The position numbers and the translations under genes were made by a program. DNA of 64,000 nucleotides from Hypsibius dujardini (lineage: Eukaryota > Tardigrada > Eutardigrada > Parachela > Hypsibiidae): assembly GCA_001579985.1 (NCBI GenBank), contig LRSR01008563.1:1-64000 (forward strand). The letters are read 5' to 3'. Positions 37,310 to 50,356 of this stretch are shown in pieces. The stretch's first letter is position 1. Every line of letters begins with the position of its first letter. Below the pieces are notes generated by a model. The model searched no databases and was not told the origin of the DNA. It saw nothing but the letters and a program-made list of their open reading frames with translations.

Positions 37310-37545
37310 CGCTTTTCTGTTTCTGTTAGACTTTTTATCTTCCCGAGTTTGTGTGGCGCGCTCTAGACTGAAAACAGTAAATTCCCAACCGAGTCGCATG
37401 GCTCTGGACGTTAAAAAGTGTCATTTCTCGGGCAACTGGTTGGCTGTGCGGCCTTGTTGGAGGTGACGGAGAGACTCATGTGACAGATTCAACAAGACAG
37501 ATTATCGCAGCTTGAAGCAATCGTTAGATTTCAAAACGAAACTGC

Positions 37546-39601
37546 TCAAATAACAGAAGTTAAGTCTGACAAAGAGACAAAGCTTTCTGAAGACTGTCGG
37601 TAGACGATGGGTGCAGCTGAGCGAACAGTACTATTAGTAGTTTCGGAAACGCCAGTGTGCATCGGATGGTGCTCCGGTTCTGCCTGCTCATCGAATGAAG
37701 TCTGGTGACTGGTGGCTTCCAGGTAGCGAGGTGGAGGAAGATATCTTGGGTGGTCGTAGACGTATGTATACATGGGCGTATAGGAAGTGGAGCCGAAGAT
37801 CTGAGCTTCATCGTCTTCGTCGTCGAGAATATCTACGGCTCCTCCAATGCATTCGGCATACGTCGGGGGAGCTATAACGGAATGATGGTGAGTAAGAGTG
37901 ATTGATACACTTCATATAACCCCACTTGCTTAGCTACAATACTTGCGTCTAGTAACAGATATACCTTCATACGGCAACTCTTCGTCCAGATCATGATACG
38001 CTGGTGGCCCAATAGGTCGCAAATGAGGAGTCTCAGTATTAGGAGCATGGACAATGATGGATGAAATTGCTGGTGTTCGAGGTCGCGGCCTCCGACAAGG
38101 CACGGTCCCGATGACCACAGGCAGATCGGCGTATAAATTGCAGGCACCCGGTATTTGCAGCGTTATCTACGAACGGGAACGAGTTGTACGAACTGCTTTT
38201 TTTCCTTAGTGCCGCAAAATTGCAATATACCTTCACTTGATAATCAACTTTAATGAGCTGACAGTTAAGTATTGAAGGTGAAACCGCCGGTACTTTGAGC
38301 AGTTGCGCATCCCAGTAGCCGGTCTCTCCTATAGACAGAAAACTAGACAGATTTACTCGACTTTCTTATTCATTTATTCACTTACCGGGAGGAATGGCCA
38401 CACCAGACACGGTGGTCAGTTTGATTGCTCGCGATCGAGATTTGCCATTGGCATTAAAGGACTGCACTTGGTAGAGCGTGGCGTGGGGAGTAATGTGGCG
38501 ACGTGTTCCGTTGTTAAAGAGGGCACTGATGGCGATTGATTCCCCGGGACAGTAACCCTAATTATAAGAATAATTGTCAAATAAGGACAGATCTTTTGAT
38601 GAATTTTTATGTAGTATGTTTACTTTGCGATCTGTCCGAATTTCAGCAGTAACAGGAGCGGACACGCACCACCAACAACAGACATTTTTTTCGACAGCGC
38701 CCTCTACCGGCTCCATGAATTCCGACCGATTGATGTCGATGGGCGAAATCACCGTGACAGGCTTTTTTGTTTTATACGCGAATGACCAGGGCTTTCCCAG
38801 TTCCGCTTTAAGCCAGTAACGTATGCTGCCGTATTTGCCTTCAAATGAGGTAGCAACGGAACTATAAATACAAACGATGGTGTCATTAACGGATTTGATT
38901 GCTATAAGCACGCGGTGGGGCATAGTATTGGCACGGTTCGGTTGCAACCGCGGTTGCAGTTGATTACTTTGGGTGATGGATTGGTTGATTGAAAAAGTTA
39001 GAACGCAGTCACAGCTGCGGTTGCAAGCGAACCATGCCAAGACTAGTGTGGTATACTTTACTGTATTCTAAAAAGTAATTTGTAAGCGACGTACTTTTGT
39101 GGGAGCGTAAATGAAAATCTGTATTCATGGCGTCCTTCAGCAAGGGATTCCCTCGCTTCACCGGTTTCGCTTCCGAGTAAGATGATCTTCTTGTTGACGT
39201 ACTCCACTTCGGCTTGAAAATGTTCCTAAAGGAAACATTAGACAGCCTATATTATTATTAGTCTACATCACTTACGAATGATACTCTCTTTCACTAAGAA
39301 ATGTCTCTCTTCTTGTCTTCACCGTGTACAACATCCCATATCCTCCAAGACGCGCGCCGGTGTTTCGGGACTCTGCACCAAATAAACATAGCTACTAATA
39401 GGGGAAAAAAACGAAAATCACTAATCAGTATACAGTACCTGTCCAATGAACTCTTGCGACACCTCGAATGGTCATACGAATCCAGCGTATTTTGAGGACT
39501 TTTTCAATCTCAATCACCAACTTGCCTCGCACCACCTCTCCTCCTTGGAAAACTGTCCGATTTCCAGATAGCACAATTTCTAGATTCTTCACCTTCCCCA
39601 T
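37546..39601 (-). CDS. Alpha-arrestin (arrestin domain-containing protein, ARRDC2/3/4 type)
   Basis: Eight exons (39439-39601, 39323-39372, 39095-39225, 38624-38861, 38386-38557, 38231-38328, 37965-38166, 37546-37871) give 459 residues. The N-terminal arrestin sheet starts MGKVKNLEIVLSGN; HEYRFSFTLP and SSVATSFEGKYGSIRYWLKA follow, then KNVCCWWC and the second arrestin fold with YCPGESIAIS, VPAVSPSILNCQLIKVDYQV and LPVVIGTVP. The C-terminal tail carries three PPxY motifs (PPAY, PPTY, PPRY), the docking sites for WW domains of NEDD4-family ubiquitin ligases. Alpha-arrestins adapt membrane receptors to these ligases for endocytosis. It ends tail-to-tail with RPS12, only 236 bases apart. Confidence 0.92.
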
Positions 39602-40791
39602 TTCAATGATCTCACGAGTTGTTTGAGAAAAAAGGCGACCCTAACTGTTTGCTACTATCCTCGCAATTCTCCGTCGTCGCTTATATTCGCACAAGGCCAA
39701 GAAGGTTCTCTCCCGCCCGTATACAATGCACCTACCTACCGTACGTTCCTCAGACAGACGAGGTTGGAAAGAAAAAAAGTATAAAATCAAGGGAGTAATT
39801 GTGTGATGTGGGAAGTGCACGCGATGCTGGTCCGTGCGGGTCTCTTTAGTTATTAGGATTGTCTGTAGGAAAACAGATCGATAACCGGCGGAAGGACTTG
39901 CTTCGTCTGCATCTCATTCACTTCACCCTAACTCTCCATCTCAATCGTCGATCCGAACTGGCTGGGAGAGAGAGATATGTACTTGTTTTGCATATACTAC
40001 ACTTTCGTATAGTATAAGCCACTCCTGACTCCTGATCGAGTTCCCAAAAGGGCGCACAAGAAGGGTGTGAGAGTTGCTCCAATCGGCTCCACATATATAT
40101 ACACTAGCAATCGATGCGATCGATAGAAAGACCGAGGAGCTCAGTCAATTGTTTTGCGAAAACTGAATTGATTCCTTAAGTTCAAGTATTCTTACAGGTA
40201 CTGAGAACGAACAGATTTTATCGTTTACTGAGAGCCAGTCCCTAAAGCTTTCAGAACGTTCATCTTCGGCAACGCTCGAGTTTGATATACACTGTAGTCC
40301 GAAAGGTAGGGAGCCCTAGACTCACACACTGACCAATCATGTGCGAGCATTGAATGTGATTACCCCGCCCATGACTGTGACAGACAGACACAGACAGATA
40401 TTCTCGATTTCTAACCACAGCACTGCAACTTAGAGGACCTCGTCGCTTCGCTCCTCGGTCTGATAACGCATGGATAGCCAAACGCTTAAACAAAATATTG
40501 TGCTAACTACTAGTAAAAGGTTCGTTTTTATTCTGGCTCGATGTTAATTTTCAAGATACTTTTTTCTCGGATACTGCTCTTGTAATTTGTGTAGAATTTT
40601 GATTCTCCGGACAATATTCATTTATATTGCAAGCTAAAAGTGTATTAGCGAAGAGAAAGGAGACAGACCAAGTACGTAGGGAATCAAAATTGAAGGATCA
40701 CAAAGCTTGGGAGACTTTAAAGATGGCTGGTGTCTGCCTGTCCTTTTACATTTGGGCCTAATAATTATTACGTTATTTTTTCAGCGTTAGA
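39602..40791. other. Divergent intergenic region between the arrestin gene and the THAP gene
   Basis: Both genes start outward, so their promoters should lie here. No coding signal or repeat was recognised. Confidence 0.5.
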
Positions 40792-42388
40792 ATGCCGAGT
40801 CAGTGTGTGGCGTGGAACTGTTCCACTCGTCGAACGGGGGACGAAAGCGACGACCAAACCATCACCTTCCATTCCTTCCCCACTAATCAACCGGAACTTC
40901 TCCAGCAATGGCTCAAGGTGATGGGCGAGACTCTCTGGAAGCCGCAACGAGGCAGCGTCCTTTGCAGCAAACACTTTGATCGTTCGAGCTTCTTGCAGAA
41001 CTATGCAACGCCGCGACTCAAGCAAGTAAGCGCATACAGTACATCCATTACTTGGCTGGAGTGGGTGTTGCTGATTGATTGATTTCATTCTATGCATTGA
41101 TTACTGAGTTATTACAGTAGGGGTTTCTCCTCCAAACTCTCTGACGCATTTTGATTGTGTAGTTAATGCATGACGGTTTTCGTTTCAAATCGTGTCTCTA
41201 GTCTGCTCGTGTAGCGCTATAATTAAAATATTTTTTGAATTATTACTTTTGACTTAGAATATGTTGTTCGGTTAAGAAGTGTCCTTACTATCAATCGTGT
41301 CGATCTTTATGACCTGTCGAGTGGTTGATTGACTGATAAAAAGGTTTTCATTAGTACTTTTCGCCAAACGCCGATGACGAATTTGCTTGATGAAGCATTG
41401 TTCTTGCGTAAATATTCCTTTCTCTAACAGGGTGCAGTGCCTGTACATTGCCAGCAGCGTCCTAATGCGGGAAGCCAGCTGTTGAATCTAGACGAGCATG
41501 CCGCTCGAGTGGTGGACGGGGACGCCAAGAGAGGACGCAAACGCAAGATTATTCGGCGATATGATCCAGAGGAAGAGATTGCCAATCTGCGGCTGATGTT
41601 GGAAGATGAGCGCATCAAGCGCCGGGAACTGGAGCAGGTTCATACAGTGGAAGCTAAAAGGAATACAATTCTTAGCCAACAGCGATCCGAGACTGTTGGT
41701 CATTTGGCTTGTATGGCTTGCAGGAAATCTATCGAATGCGTCAGGAAAAATCCGAGATGAATGCCAAAATGGTAATAAGGCTCCTTTATATTAAGTCTTC
41801 TTGAAATATATCGAGCCGCTGCTTGCTCTCTCTATGGGTGGTATGCTGATACTTTAATACAAATTCTAATGCTGACTGATTTGATTTTGAGAATGTTTTT
41901 TGGCATTATCGATCGACCTCTAGCACATTTGCTGTGTTTTTTGCAGTCCAAGCTGGAGGCGTCCAAGTGTAAGCCCAACATCCCGCAAAGTCTCATTCCC
42001 ATCCTTGTGGACGCCATGGTATGCCTACTTTGATTCTGTCTACACAGAGTTTACTCTTTTGACTAATTTACATACATGCTAGGCGAAAAATGTGGATCCC
42101 CTGAAGAAACCTGATCTAAACCGCGCAAAGCGTCCTGTTGCCACGTCCAAGGCCGCTCCTTCTCGTGCTGGGACGACCAAACCAGCTACTGCGACCACAA
42201 CGGCTCCCAAGTTGATGCTACAACTTCCCGAGCAGATTCTCGACACCAACAGCAGCAAGTCTGTCTCGTTCATGGTTCCTGTTTCGGCCAATGCTTCTGC
42301 GATTGGGACAAATGAAGATGGCGGCACTATCGCCGAGGCGCCGATTGTAGATGTCAGCCAGGGCGGCGTTATTCTTTTGGACGTCTAA
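40792..42388 (+). CDS. THAP-type zinc-finger protein with coiled coil
   Basis: Five exons (40792-41025, 41431-41637, 41724-41771, 41947-42018, 42083-42388) give 288 residues. Residues 1-85 are a THAP DNA-binding domain: zinc ligands C5, C10, C58 and H61, the invariant W40, F62 and other core positions, and GAVPV after the finger in place of the AVPTIF box. A basic KRGRKRKIIRRY stretch (about 115-126) looks like a nuclear signal, followed by a Glu/Arg-rich coiled coil (EEEIANLRLMLEDERIKRRE and RMRQEKSEMNAKM) and a Thr/Ala/Ser-rich tail. THAP proteins bind DNA as transcription or chromatin factors; this one has no transposase-derived domain. Reading straight through the donor at 41638 gives a shorter frame ending at 41760, which I reject because the spliced form restores the coiled coil. 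Confidence 0.88.
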
Positions 42389-44191
42389 TACTTCTTCATC
42401 ACTTAGCAAAGTACCTTTATTTTTTACTCCCGACGCATCTCAGTCCATTTTAGCGTTAATGAACTGTTGTGAAGAAGCACATGGGAGTATGTTTAAGTCT
42501 GCGACAGTAGCAGCAGTTTGCGCGGTTGTAGAGTCAGTTATTGGTTGACATGCTTATTTCTTTGTTTTGGGTTAGTAATGAAATTGACAATTGGGAAATG
42601 GAGGAAAATTTGATAGGAAGCGTTTGCATTGGATGTATCGGAATGACTTTCATGTATCGTATTGATGGGAGGGAGGGATGAGTGGAGAGATACCTAGCAG
42701 CAATCACTTGAGTTGAATTTTGTCTGGGCCCTGTGCATAGCACCGTCTGGGACGGACAACGTAATGTAATGTTTAATATTATGAGACGAAGCAAGAGTGT
42801 TTGATAATATAATAGTAGTTGAGTGGTGCCGAATGTCTCGTCCGCCGATGCCAACATTCATGGCATTCATGACCATATCGAGTCATATTGAGACCGATCA
42901 TCTTTACCTATAGTACTACAGTAGAGCGAGCGAATGGCACGCCTCCCTCGCTCGGTGTGTGGCGGCGGTGACGAAGAAGCTATCACTTTTCCTGACTGCC
43001 TCTAAACCTGTTTGACGTTTCTTGATTACACATCTCGTTGACTACTTACATAGCAGAGCACTTTTTGGTCAGAAAACTTTTCAATCAATACTGGTACTGC
43101 CTGAAAATGGTGAAATTATCCATGTGTTGTTTTGATGCCTGGCTAAACGTGCGTCTAGGTATACCGCGGCCAGGATGAGCTCTTTAGAGATCTTATTAGA
43201 GGTGCTTGCAAGTGCTTTTACGTGACATACTATGGCATGGGGCCAGATGAACTGGTCGAGCCTTTTGAGTGAGTGACCGGAAGACGTGTTGCATACATCG
43301 TTGTCGTAGGAGGTATCTGTCGCCAAGATGAATCTTTCGATTGATTTGTGCAGATGTCGTGTTCGTTCTTAAATACGCCTTGTTTGTCTTCTCTCTGTTA
43401 CTTGTGTTTCTCTGTTACTTGTGTTAAGGTTGAAGAATGTATATAATCTCTAAGTCGTTTTGTCGCGGCCGTCATCATGGCTGAGTGAGAACGGAAGGAG
43501 ATGAGTCAGGGTAGAGTTAAAAGTGGTGACCAATCAAGTAGACGGCTCTTTGAGAACGCCCCCAAATAGTGATGCTATTAGTAATGAGATGAGAGGGTCT
43601 TTCGCTTTGATTTCTTCTGTGCAGCAGTCTTGTGGGTGACAGTTGTTGTTTCGCTTTTAAGCTCGTTGGTCTCTCTTGTGTGAGAGACATCAGATGAGAG
43701 AGAGGACAGAGGTTGCCGCCAGACTGACTTTTATTGCCATAACTATTTGTATTTTTAGACGCGCTTCAGATTCCCTACTCCCTCTCTCTAATCCCAATTC
43801 TCACCACATGAATCCGGCATTCGTTATGTGACTGCGCTTTTGCTTCTGTGGGTGTGTACTCTTACACTCTTCTCTCTCTCCCTCTCTCTCGCTGCTACTG
43901 CTCCATATTCACTTGACATCCCCAGAAAATACTAATGTGAATGAGTGAGTCAAGTAAAGAGGACAGAAGAAGAAGAAGAGCCAGCAAGATGAAGAAGATG
44001 TTGATCTGTGGTGCGAGTCGAGCTGGAGACTGCTCTCGTTTCTCTTTACAACTGGACTGCAACTAAAGGAAAGGACGTGCTGCAGTCATTTGCCGGAATT
44101 TTGTGCTGCAGTACTTTGTGGATTAATCTATCTATCCATGTCTTACCGGAAGTGCGCTCGTCCAAGTTAACTAAACGGATCAACACCGGAA
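42389..44191. other. Intergenic DNA with one orphan exon-like segment
   Basis: Apart from the exon-like segment at 43159-43268, no gene was recognised. The stretch before the integrin start is rich in tct and gag simple repeats (43690-43990). Confidence 0.5.
43159..43268 (+). CDS. Orphan exon-like segment, gene unknown
   Basis: An acceptor-like gcgtctag (43151-43158) opens a frame reading VYRGQDELFRDLIRGACKC, FYVTYYGMGPDELVEPF and so on, which has protein-like composition. It either stops at TGA 43270-43272 or is spliced at the strong donor gtgagt at 43269. I found no convincing partner exons in the surrounding 1.8 kb and do not recognise the family. It could be an exon of a small gene, an alternative exon or a relic. 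Confidence 0.3.
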
Positions 44192-47100
44192 ATGGAGCTA
44201 CTTGACCAGTTGATGTTGTTAGGCCATCACCGCCGGGTGGTAGGATTATTTTTCGGCCTTGCTTGGTGTGTCTGCCTGTTTGGCAGGTGTGATGCCTTTA
44301 ATCTGGATTTAAGCGGTGCTGTGACCCATCACGGACAGGAGGGGTCCATGTTTGGATTTACGGTTCTTCAGTATTCCGACCAGGGCAAGCAGTCGTAAGT
44401 CCACTAACCGCACCTTGAAGTTGCTTTTATCTAACTCGGTTACTGTGTACAGGTTACTTGTGGGAGCACCGGAAGCGCAGACTGCCCAGCCGGACGTGAT
44501 CAAAGGAGGAGCTGTCTTTAGGTGTTCCATCACCCAGCCAGACATTTGTGAAGAACTAATCTTTGACGCTAAAGGTAAGCAGATCTATGTATGTAAGGAG
44601 CAAAAATTCTTATTGCATAACAATATGAAGGAAGGCTTCTATGTTCTTTTTGATGTGTGATGTTTTAGGCTCAAACACAGCATGGAATCCGCAGACGCGC
44701 TTTCAAGAAGCTTACGATGACAAATCGCATCAGTGGTTCGGAGCTACTCTGATCACTTCTGGTCCGGACGGAGCTGTGGCTGTAAGTGCCGGTTTGGCCA
44801 AATTTAATTATAGGCCGGGAAGATTGCTGGGAGAGCGATATGTTGACCACATGCATCGCTCTCCGTCCGCTCATATCTTTTCAACGCGCTTGCTCTCCAC
44901 ACAGTCAGAAAGAGAGAGAGCATTTGTGGTAAATTTCTGTTAATAAAACTCTGTGATTGGCGATATTTCGATATTAGAAATCATTGCCTGTTGCTTCCAA
45001 TATTCAGCCCTCCATGTCCACGGTGCCCCAGAATTTGTCTAAAAAGCTGCGGTTTAGTAGAGTACATTGGCCAACTTATCTTTTCTGGTGACTTGTCACG
45101 CGCACAGTTTGAATAACGAGGTATTAATGCCATCTGCATAACCGATTGCCCGACAGTTGGACGTATCCGCCAATTTGGCCGACTCCTCGCTTCCGATCCG
45201 TTGCGCATCCTGTCGGCTATCACAGGACATACAGTAGAAAACATCGATCAACTAGATCCCATACGTGGTCATAAATGCTTTCCCTTTTCAATGGTAGTTG
45301 GTCACGAAGATCATTTAAGTTGTCATATACTACCAGAGACTAATGAAGGGTTATTCATCTGTTCCTTGATTCTTGCATTGTAGGCTTGCGCGCCCCGTTA
45401 CGTCTACTTCTCACCGAATTTTGCTAAGCGAGAGCCAGTGGGGACATGCTATGTTGCCACTGAATCCCTGACTAATTTCCAGGAGCGTTCTCCTTGCCGT
45501 TCCGGTACACGATAATGACGATGACTTATTTAATTATTTATTCAAATAATTCAGTGGTAGATTAAAAGCATTTGCTTTGTTTTAGGTGCGGGGTCGTCTG
45601 GATATCATCAACAAGGAAGCTGCCAAGCGGGATTCTCTAGCGCAATTAGCCGGGTGCGTCATATCATACAAACTGCACTTACACGTACACTAGTATCATT
45701 CCATATTAGTTGAGTTCTAAACAAGACGTCTGCTAATTTCAGGATGGCTCTCGATTATTTGTAGGAGCTCCAGGGACATGTAAGTTACTAGTACTAGGCC
45801 ACCAACCGTTCAACGCAATAGTGAACCTTTACCATATTTATATAATAGAGTAGTTTGGCAATTAAGCGTAAATATTTAATACATTTAATGACGCTTTAGA
45901 AGTGACTGACCAATCGCCTGAAGATAATTATTTCAGTTCCACTGTCGCCGGTTGGTATTGACTGCACAAGTTTATAATCTCCTGAAACACCCAAATAGGC
46001 GAATTTTAGTGTGAATGGTTCGCTGGATACTGATTCAGCAATGTGTTAACAGTTTTTAATCCATGCCTTTTTTATAGGGTACTGGCAAGGACAGGTAGGC
46101 GTACTCAACCCACAAGATTTTTGGGCCGTTCGTAAACTCAGTTGTGATTGTATCAGGCTCATTCCACATCATTGAAAGAGCCAGAAGATCTTTTAAGCAC
46201 AATTGAGGGGCCGCCATCGACAGACGATAGCTACCTGGGCTACTCTATGGTGGTTGGAGAATTCAATGGAGATCGTATAGAAGGTACAGCAGTATGCAAA
46301 TGCGCCATACAGTAAATATAGACGGCTTAGTCCCCGGTAGCTCTTATAGTGTTGTCGTCTTTGCAGATGTTGCTGTTGGAATGCCTAGAGGATATAATCT
46401 GACCGGAGCCGTAAGCCTTCTGTTCTTCCCTGGTCACCAACAGATGTTCTGGACACTTACTTAAATGTTGTTAACTTCAGGTTATTCTCTTTGATCGGCA
46501 ACTGAGGAATTTGCTAAATTTATCCGGGGAGCAAATGGGCAGTTATTTTGGATACTCTCTGGCGGTGGGCGACATCAACAATGACAAGTATCTTCACTCC
46601 TACACTCACTCTGAGCCAAGGCTCCGGTTACTCATCATAAATTATTTTTAGACTGGATGACCTTATTGTGGGCGCCCCACTCTTCACTAACTTCTCCGCT
46701 AATGACAACTCATTCGAAAAAGGTCGCGTATACGTCTACTATCAAAAAGTGACGGTAAACATTTGAGCTTACATGTTGGACCTCTTCTGGCCAGTCAAGC
46801 TGATTATTGCCATGATTTAAACCCTTTTTTTGTAGCGCCAGTTTTCCCGACCAGATGTTCTGGACGGCGAATTCAATCGAGGACGGCTGGGAATGTCGGT
46901 TGCATCAGTGGGCGACTTGAATCTTGACAGCTACGGAGGTCAGTTACTTCTCCACCGAATACATCATTTCTGTTTCTTGATCACTTACGATTATCGTGTC
47001 GTTAGACATTGCGGTGGGAGCGCCTTACGCCGGGGAAGATGGCAAAGGCATCGTCTACGTCTACATGGGCAGCAAAAACGGCATCATAACGAAAGCTATG

Positions 47101-50100
47101 CAAGCCATCAAGGCATCTGACCTGGACTTTCAGCTCTCGACATTTGGATTTTCACTCTCCGGAGGCGCTGATCTAGACGGAAATCAATATCCAGACTTGG
47201 TAGTTGGAGCCTACAAATCCGACCGAGCAGTTGTCCTAAAGTCACGCCCGGTCGTTGTCGTTACGGCACTTTTGGGTTAGTCAAGTAAACTTTACCTGGT
47301 GACACGCAGTTACATGCACACACGGTTCTTTTCTTTTTCAGACATGCCCACAACCATCAATCTCGAGCAGAAGGGAAACTGTGTTTTAAAGAATGGCACA
47401 CAAGTTAGCTGGTCAGTCACGGAGAGTTATTTCTTTAATTACATGTACGGTAATGATGTTTTTTCTCATTTTATCTAGCTTTGTCCTGAACACATTCGTT
47501 TCCTACACCGGGGTGAACGTGCCTGACCAGATGGCCATTGAAGTGGAAACCATTCTAGACTCTGGTTCTCACAGTCCTCGTGCATTTTTTCGAACGCACG
47601 AAGGCCAAAGCCGCATGAACACCACCTTTGAGTTAGCGAGAAACCAACAGCGGAACAGCAGTGTCTACGTCTACATCCCAGTAAGATCTCGGGTGCTGCA
47701 ATAGAGTTTCTCCTACAATAGTGTGCCTGTTCAAAACGTCAACTTGTTTGCTTTCACAGAACCAATTTCGGGACAAGCTGAATCCAATCAAGATGGAGGC
47801 CAAGTATCGTATCCTCGAGTCTCCCGCTTCTCGTCAGCGCCGTGATACCAAGCCCGTGCTTGACCAGCTCAACTCCACATCTGTGGTCAGGCAAATTCGA
47901 ATCGGCAACAAATGCGGATCCGACAACATTTGTTACCCATCTCTCCGTCTTTCTGCGAGAGAGTAAGTTTAGAGCAATTAGCTATCAAAGGCGGGGGTGG
48001 TTTTCACTGCATATGAATTTTTGAATAAAGTCATTGTCACTTTACAGAAGCTCGGGAATGAAGGAATATGTGCTGGGAAAGCCGGAGCCTCTAACGTTTG
48101 ATGTGGAAGTCTCGAACGACGGAGAAGATTCCTTTGAAACCATGTTCTTCCTTAATTTGCCTCCTGGGGTGAATTATATCAAGACTCAGGCGCAACCAGG
48201 ACCAGGACAACAAGTAAAACTTGAATCTCTTGGCAAGTTGATTGGAAGATACATTTTGACGGTGGTTGTATTTTCAGAATGTAGCAATTACGTGCACTCA
48301 CCGAGGAAGTGGAAGTCGGTAAGTAAGAAAATGCAGCCGTATCAGAAAGAAGAGTTTCTGCTATTCAGATCCATTTTTATTGTGTTTCAGAGGAGGAAGC
48401 GACGAAAACGTTGTCATCTGCGACATAGCTAACCCGCTCCCAACTGGACAAAATGTATGACCTCTTGGTCAATTTGGCCCAAGACAGCATTAAAGTGTAC
48501 TTAATTATTTGTGTTTTATTTAGGCAAAGTTCAAAATCTTTCTTGCACCAGTAGCAGCGCAAATGACCTTGGATACACTCAACTTTTCGGCCAAAATCAA
48601 CAGCTCAAACCCAGAAAGATCGCACGACCTTCGAAATAACCAGGTATGGACTAACATTTCTCGCAATTGTCAGTTCCCCCAATGACATAAACGTTGTCAT
48701 TGCAGGTCGATTTCCGACTGAACATTTTTGCACAAGCCAATTTACAAGTTTCGGGGTAAGAGAGAGGCTTCGGTTGGTTGAAAGGAACTTGGAAGGTAAC
48801 GGTAATGTTTCAGGACTTCCTTTACCAACCAAGTACAGTACTGCGTTGACTGTCCGACACCATCCGCCTTTACGGAAGAACTACAGATTGGACCGGAAGT
48901 CAAGCATGCTTATTACGTACGTATTTATACTGTACGCTCTTCATCATGATCATTTTAATTTCCCTGACGTACTGTTTAGATCTATAACAAAGGACCCAGT
49001 CCTGTGGAGGCAGCACAAGTGCGCATTATTTGGCCAACACATACCAAGAGAAATATGCATCTGCTCTATCTGATGGAAGATCCCCTTGTCGAGGGAAACG
49101 CAAAGTGCGCCAAAATAAAGACCAATCTAAAAGACATTGCTGTTAGTACAAGTATTGTACCATTTAGCATTTGATGTTAATTAAGTTTGACACTGAGCTT
49201 GCTTTGAATTAGATCGAGAAAAATCTATCTCTCAGCTACGCTCCACGGAAGCAACAGGGTGTTGAAATTGCCGCGACGAGTCTTGGTGCAGGTTCAGCAC
49301 GCCGTCAACGTCATATTGACCAGTTGGACCTACTCTCCGATGACTTTGAGCAACACTTTTTTGCCACTCCTCGGGAAAAGCGGCAGTCGGACGCCAGTGA
49401 TTTGGCCCGAGTCAAATGGGCTGATCCACAACAAGTACGTCTTCTACTCAATGATGCTGATCTCTTGGGTGTGCAGCAAAGCTCTTTCTAAACAGGCTTG
49501 CGGAGCAGCAGCAGAATGCTCCTCTATCCTGTGTGATATCAGCCGGTTGACTGTTGGGGAAGCGGTGACCATCACTATCCGTTCTCGACTGTGGGAGGAA
49601 AGTCTTCGGACTCTTCAGTTTAGCAAAACCAATATCTCATCTACTGCATCAGTTCATGTTCAAACGCTCGCCCACGGCATGCGACCACGCTCAAATCAGT
49701 ATTACGCTGCTGTCGTAAGGACCCTATCATTCGTTGTTTTGCCAGTCAAAGCCCTAACGTAATTGTTGTTTTCCTGAAATTAGGTCAAAACAGAGGTTGT
49801 ACCGTCAACGCCAGCTCTCGTCAAGGCTGGCATCGAATGGTGGATGATTCTCGTTGGAGTACTTCTCGGACTTCTCCTGTTGGTTCTTATCATACTGGCC
49901 TGCTGGAAGGTTTGTTTTTATTACTCGATAATCTCTGTGTTTGGTCATTCGCCCATTCATTTTGTCTGCTTACTTTGAGAATTCTGTCTTAAATGTCTTG
50001 TGCTTTCGTTTCAGTGTGGATACTTTAAAAGAAAACGACCGGGTGTAGTAGGCGCCGCAGGTGCCCCCATAACTCGCTCCCCTCCTCCCTCGACAAACGG

Positions 50101-50356
50101 AAGAAGTCAGGCTGGTGGAAATGGCAATACGCCTTACTATGCGTACAGATACGGTATGACAACGTCAAACTAGGCACTTGTACTTCATGAATTTGAATCT
50201 GTATTGGCGCTCCTCTCCTTTCACAATTGATTGCAAGACGTTTAATTAATTTCAGACTATGCGGACAACAAGTACTACCCCGAGCGAGCGCCAGGCAAGC
50301 AGACTGTAGTTAGACCTGTGTTGTGCCGGCATGTCCGTTTCGGGACGGAAGTTTAA
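44192..50356 (+). CDS. Integrin alpha subunit (no I domain), complete
   Basis: Twenty-eight exons (44192-44394, 44453-44574, 44669-44781, 45384-45504, 45586-45653, 45743-45779, 46078-46094, 46157-46283, 46367-46410, 46481-46587, 46652-46754, 46836-46938, 47006-47275, 47342-47411, 47479-47680, 47760-47962, 48048-48213, 48278-48318, 48391-48454, 48524-48643, 48706-48755, 48814-48916, 48980-49141, 49213-49434, 49496-49714, 49784-49909, 50015-50153, 50256-50356) give 1140 residues. A signal peptide is followed by the seven-blade beta-propeller (about 37-480) with CQAGFS, WYWQGQ and four cation loops (FNGDRIED, INNDKLDD, LNLDSYGD, LDGNQYPD). Thigh and calf domains follow. REKR near residue 929 is a furin-type site where alpha chains are cut into heavy and light parts. 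One helix (about 1037-1060) leads to CGYFKR, the membrane-proximal motif (GFFKR in most). With a beta chain it forms a matrix receptor linked through beta to talin. Exon 7 is only 17 bases. Confidence 0.95.
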
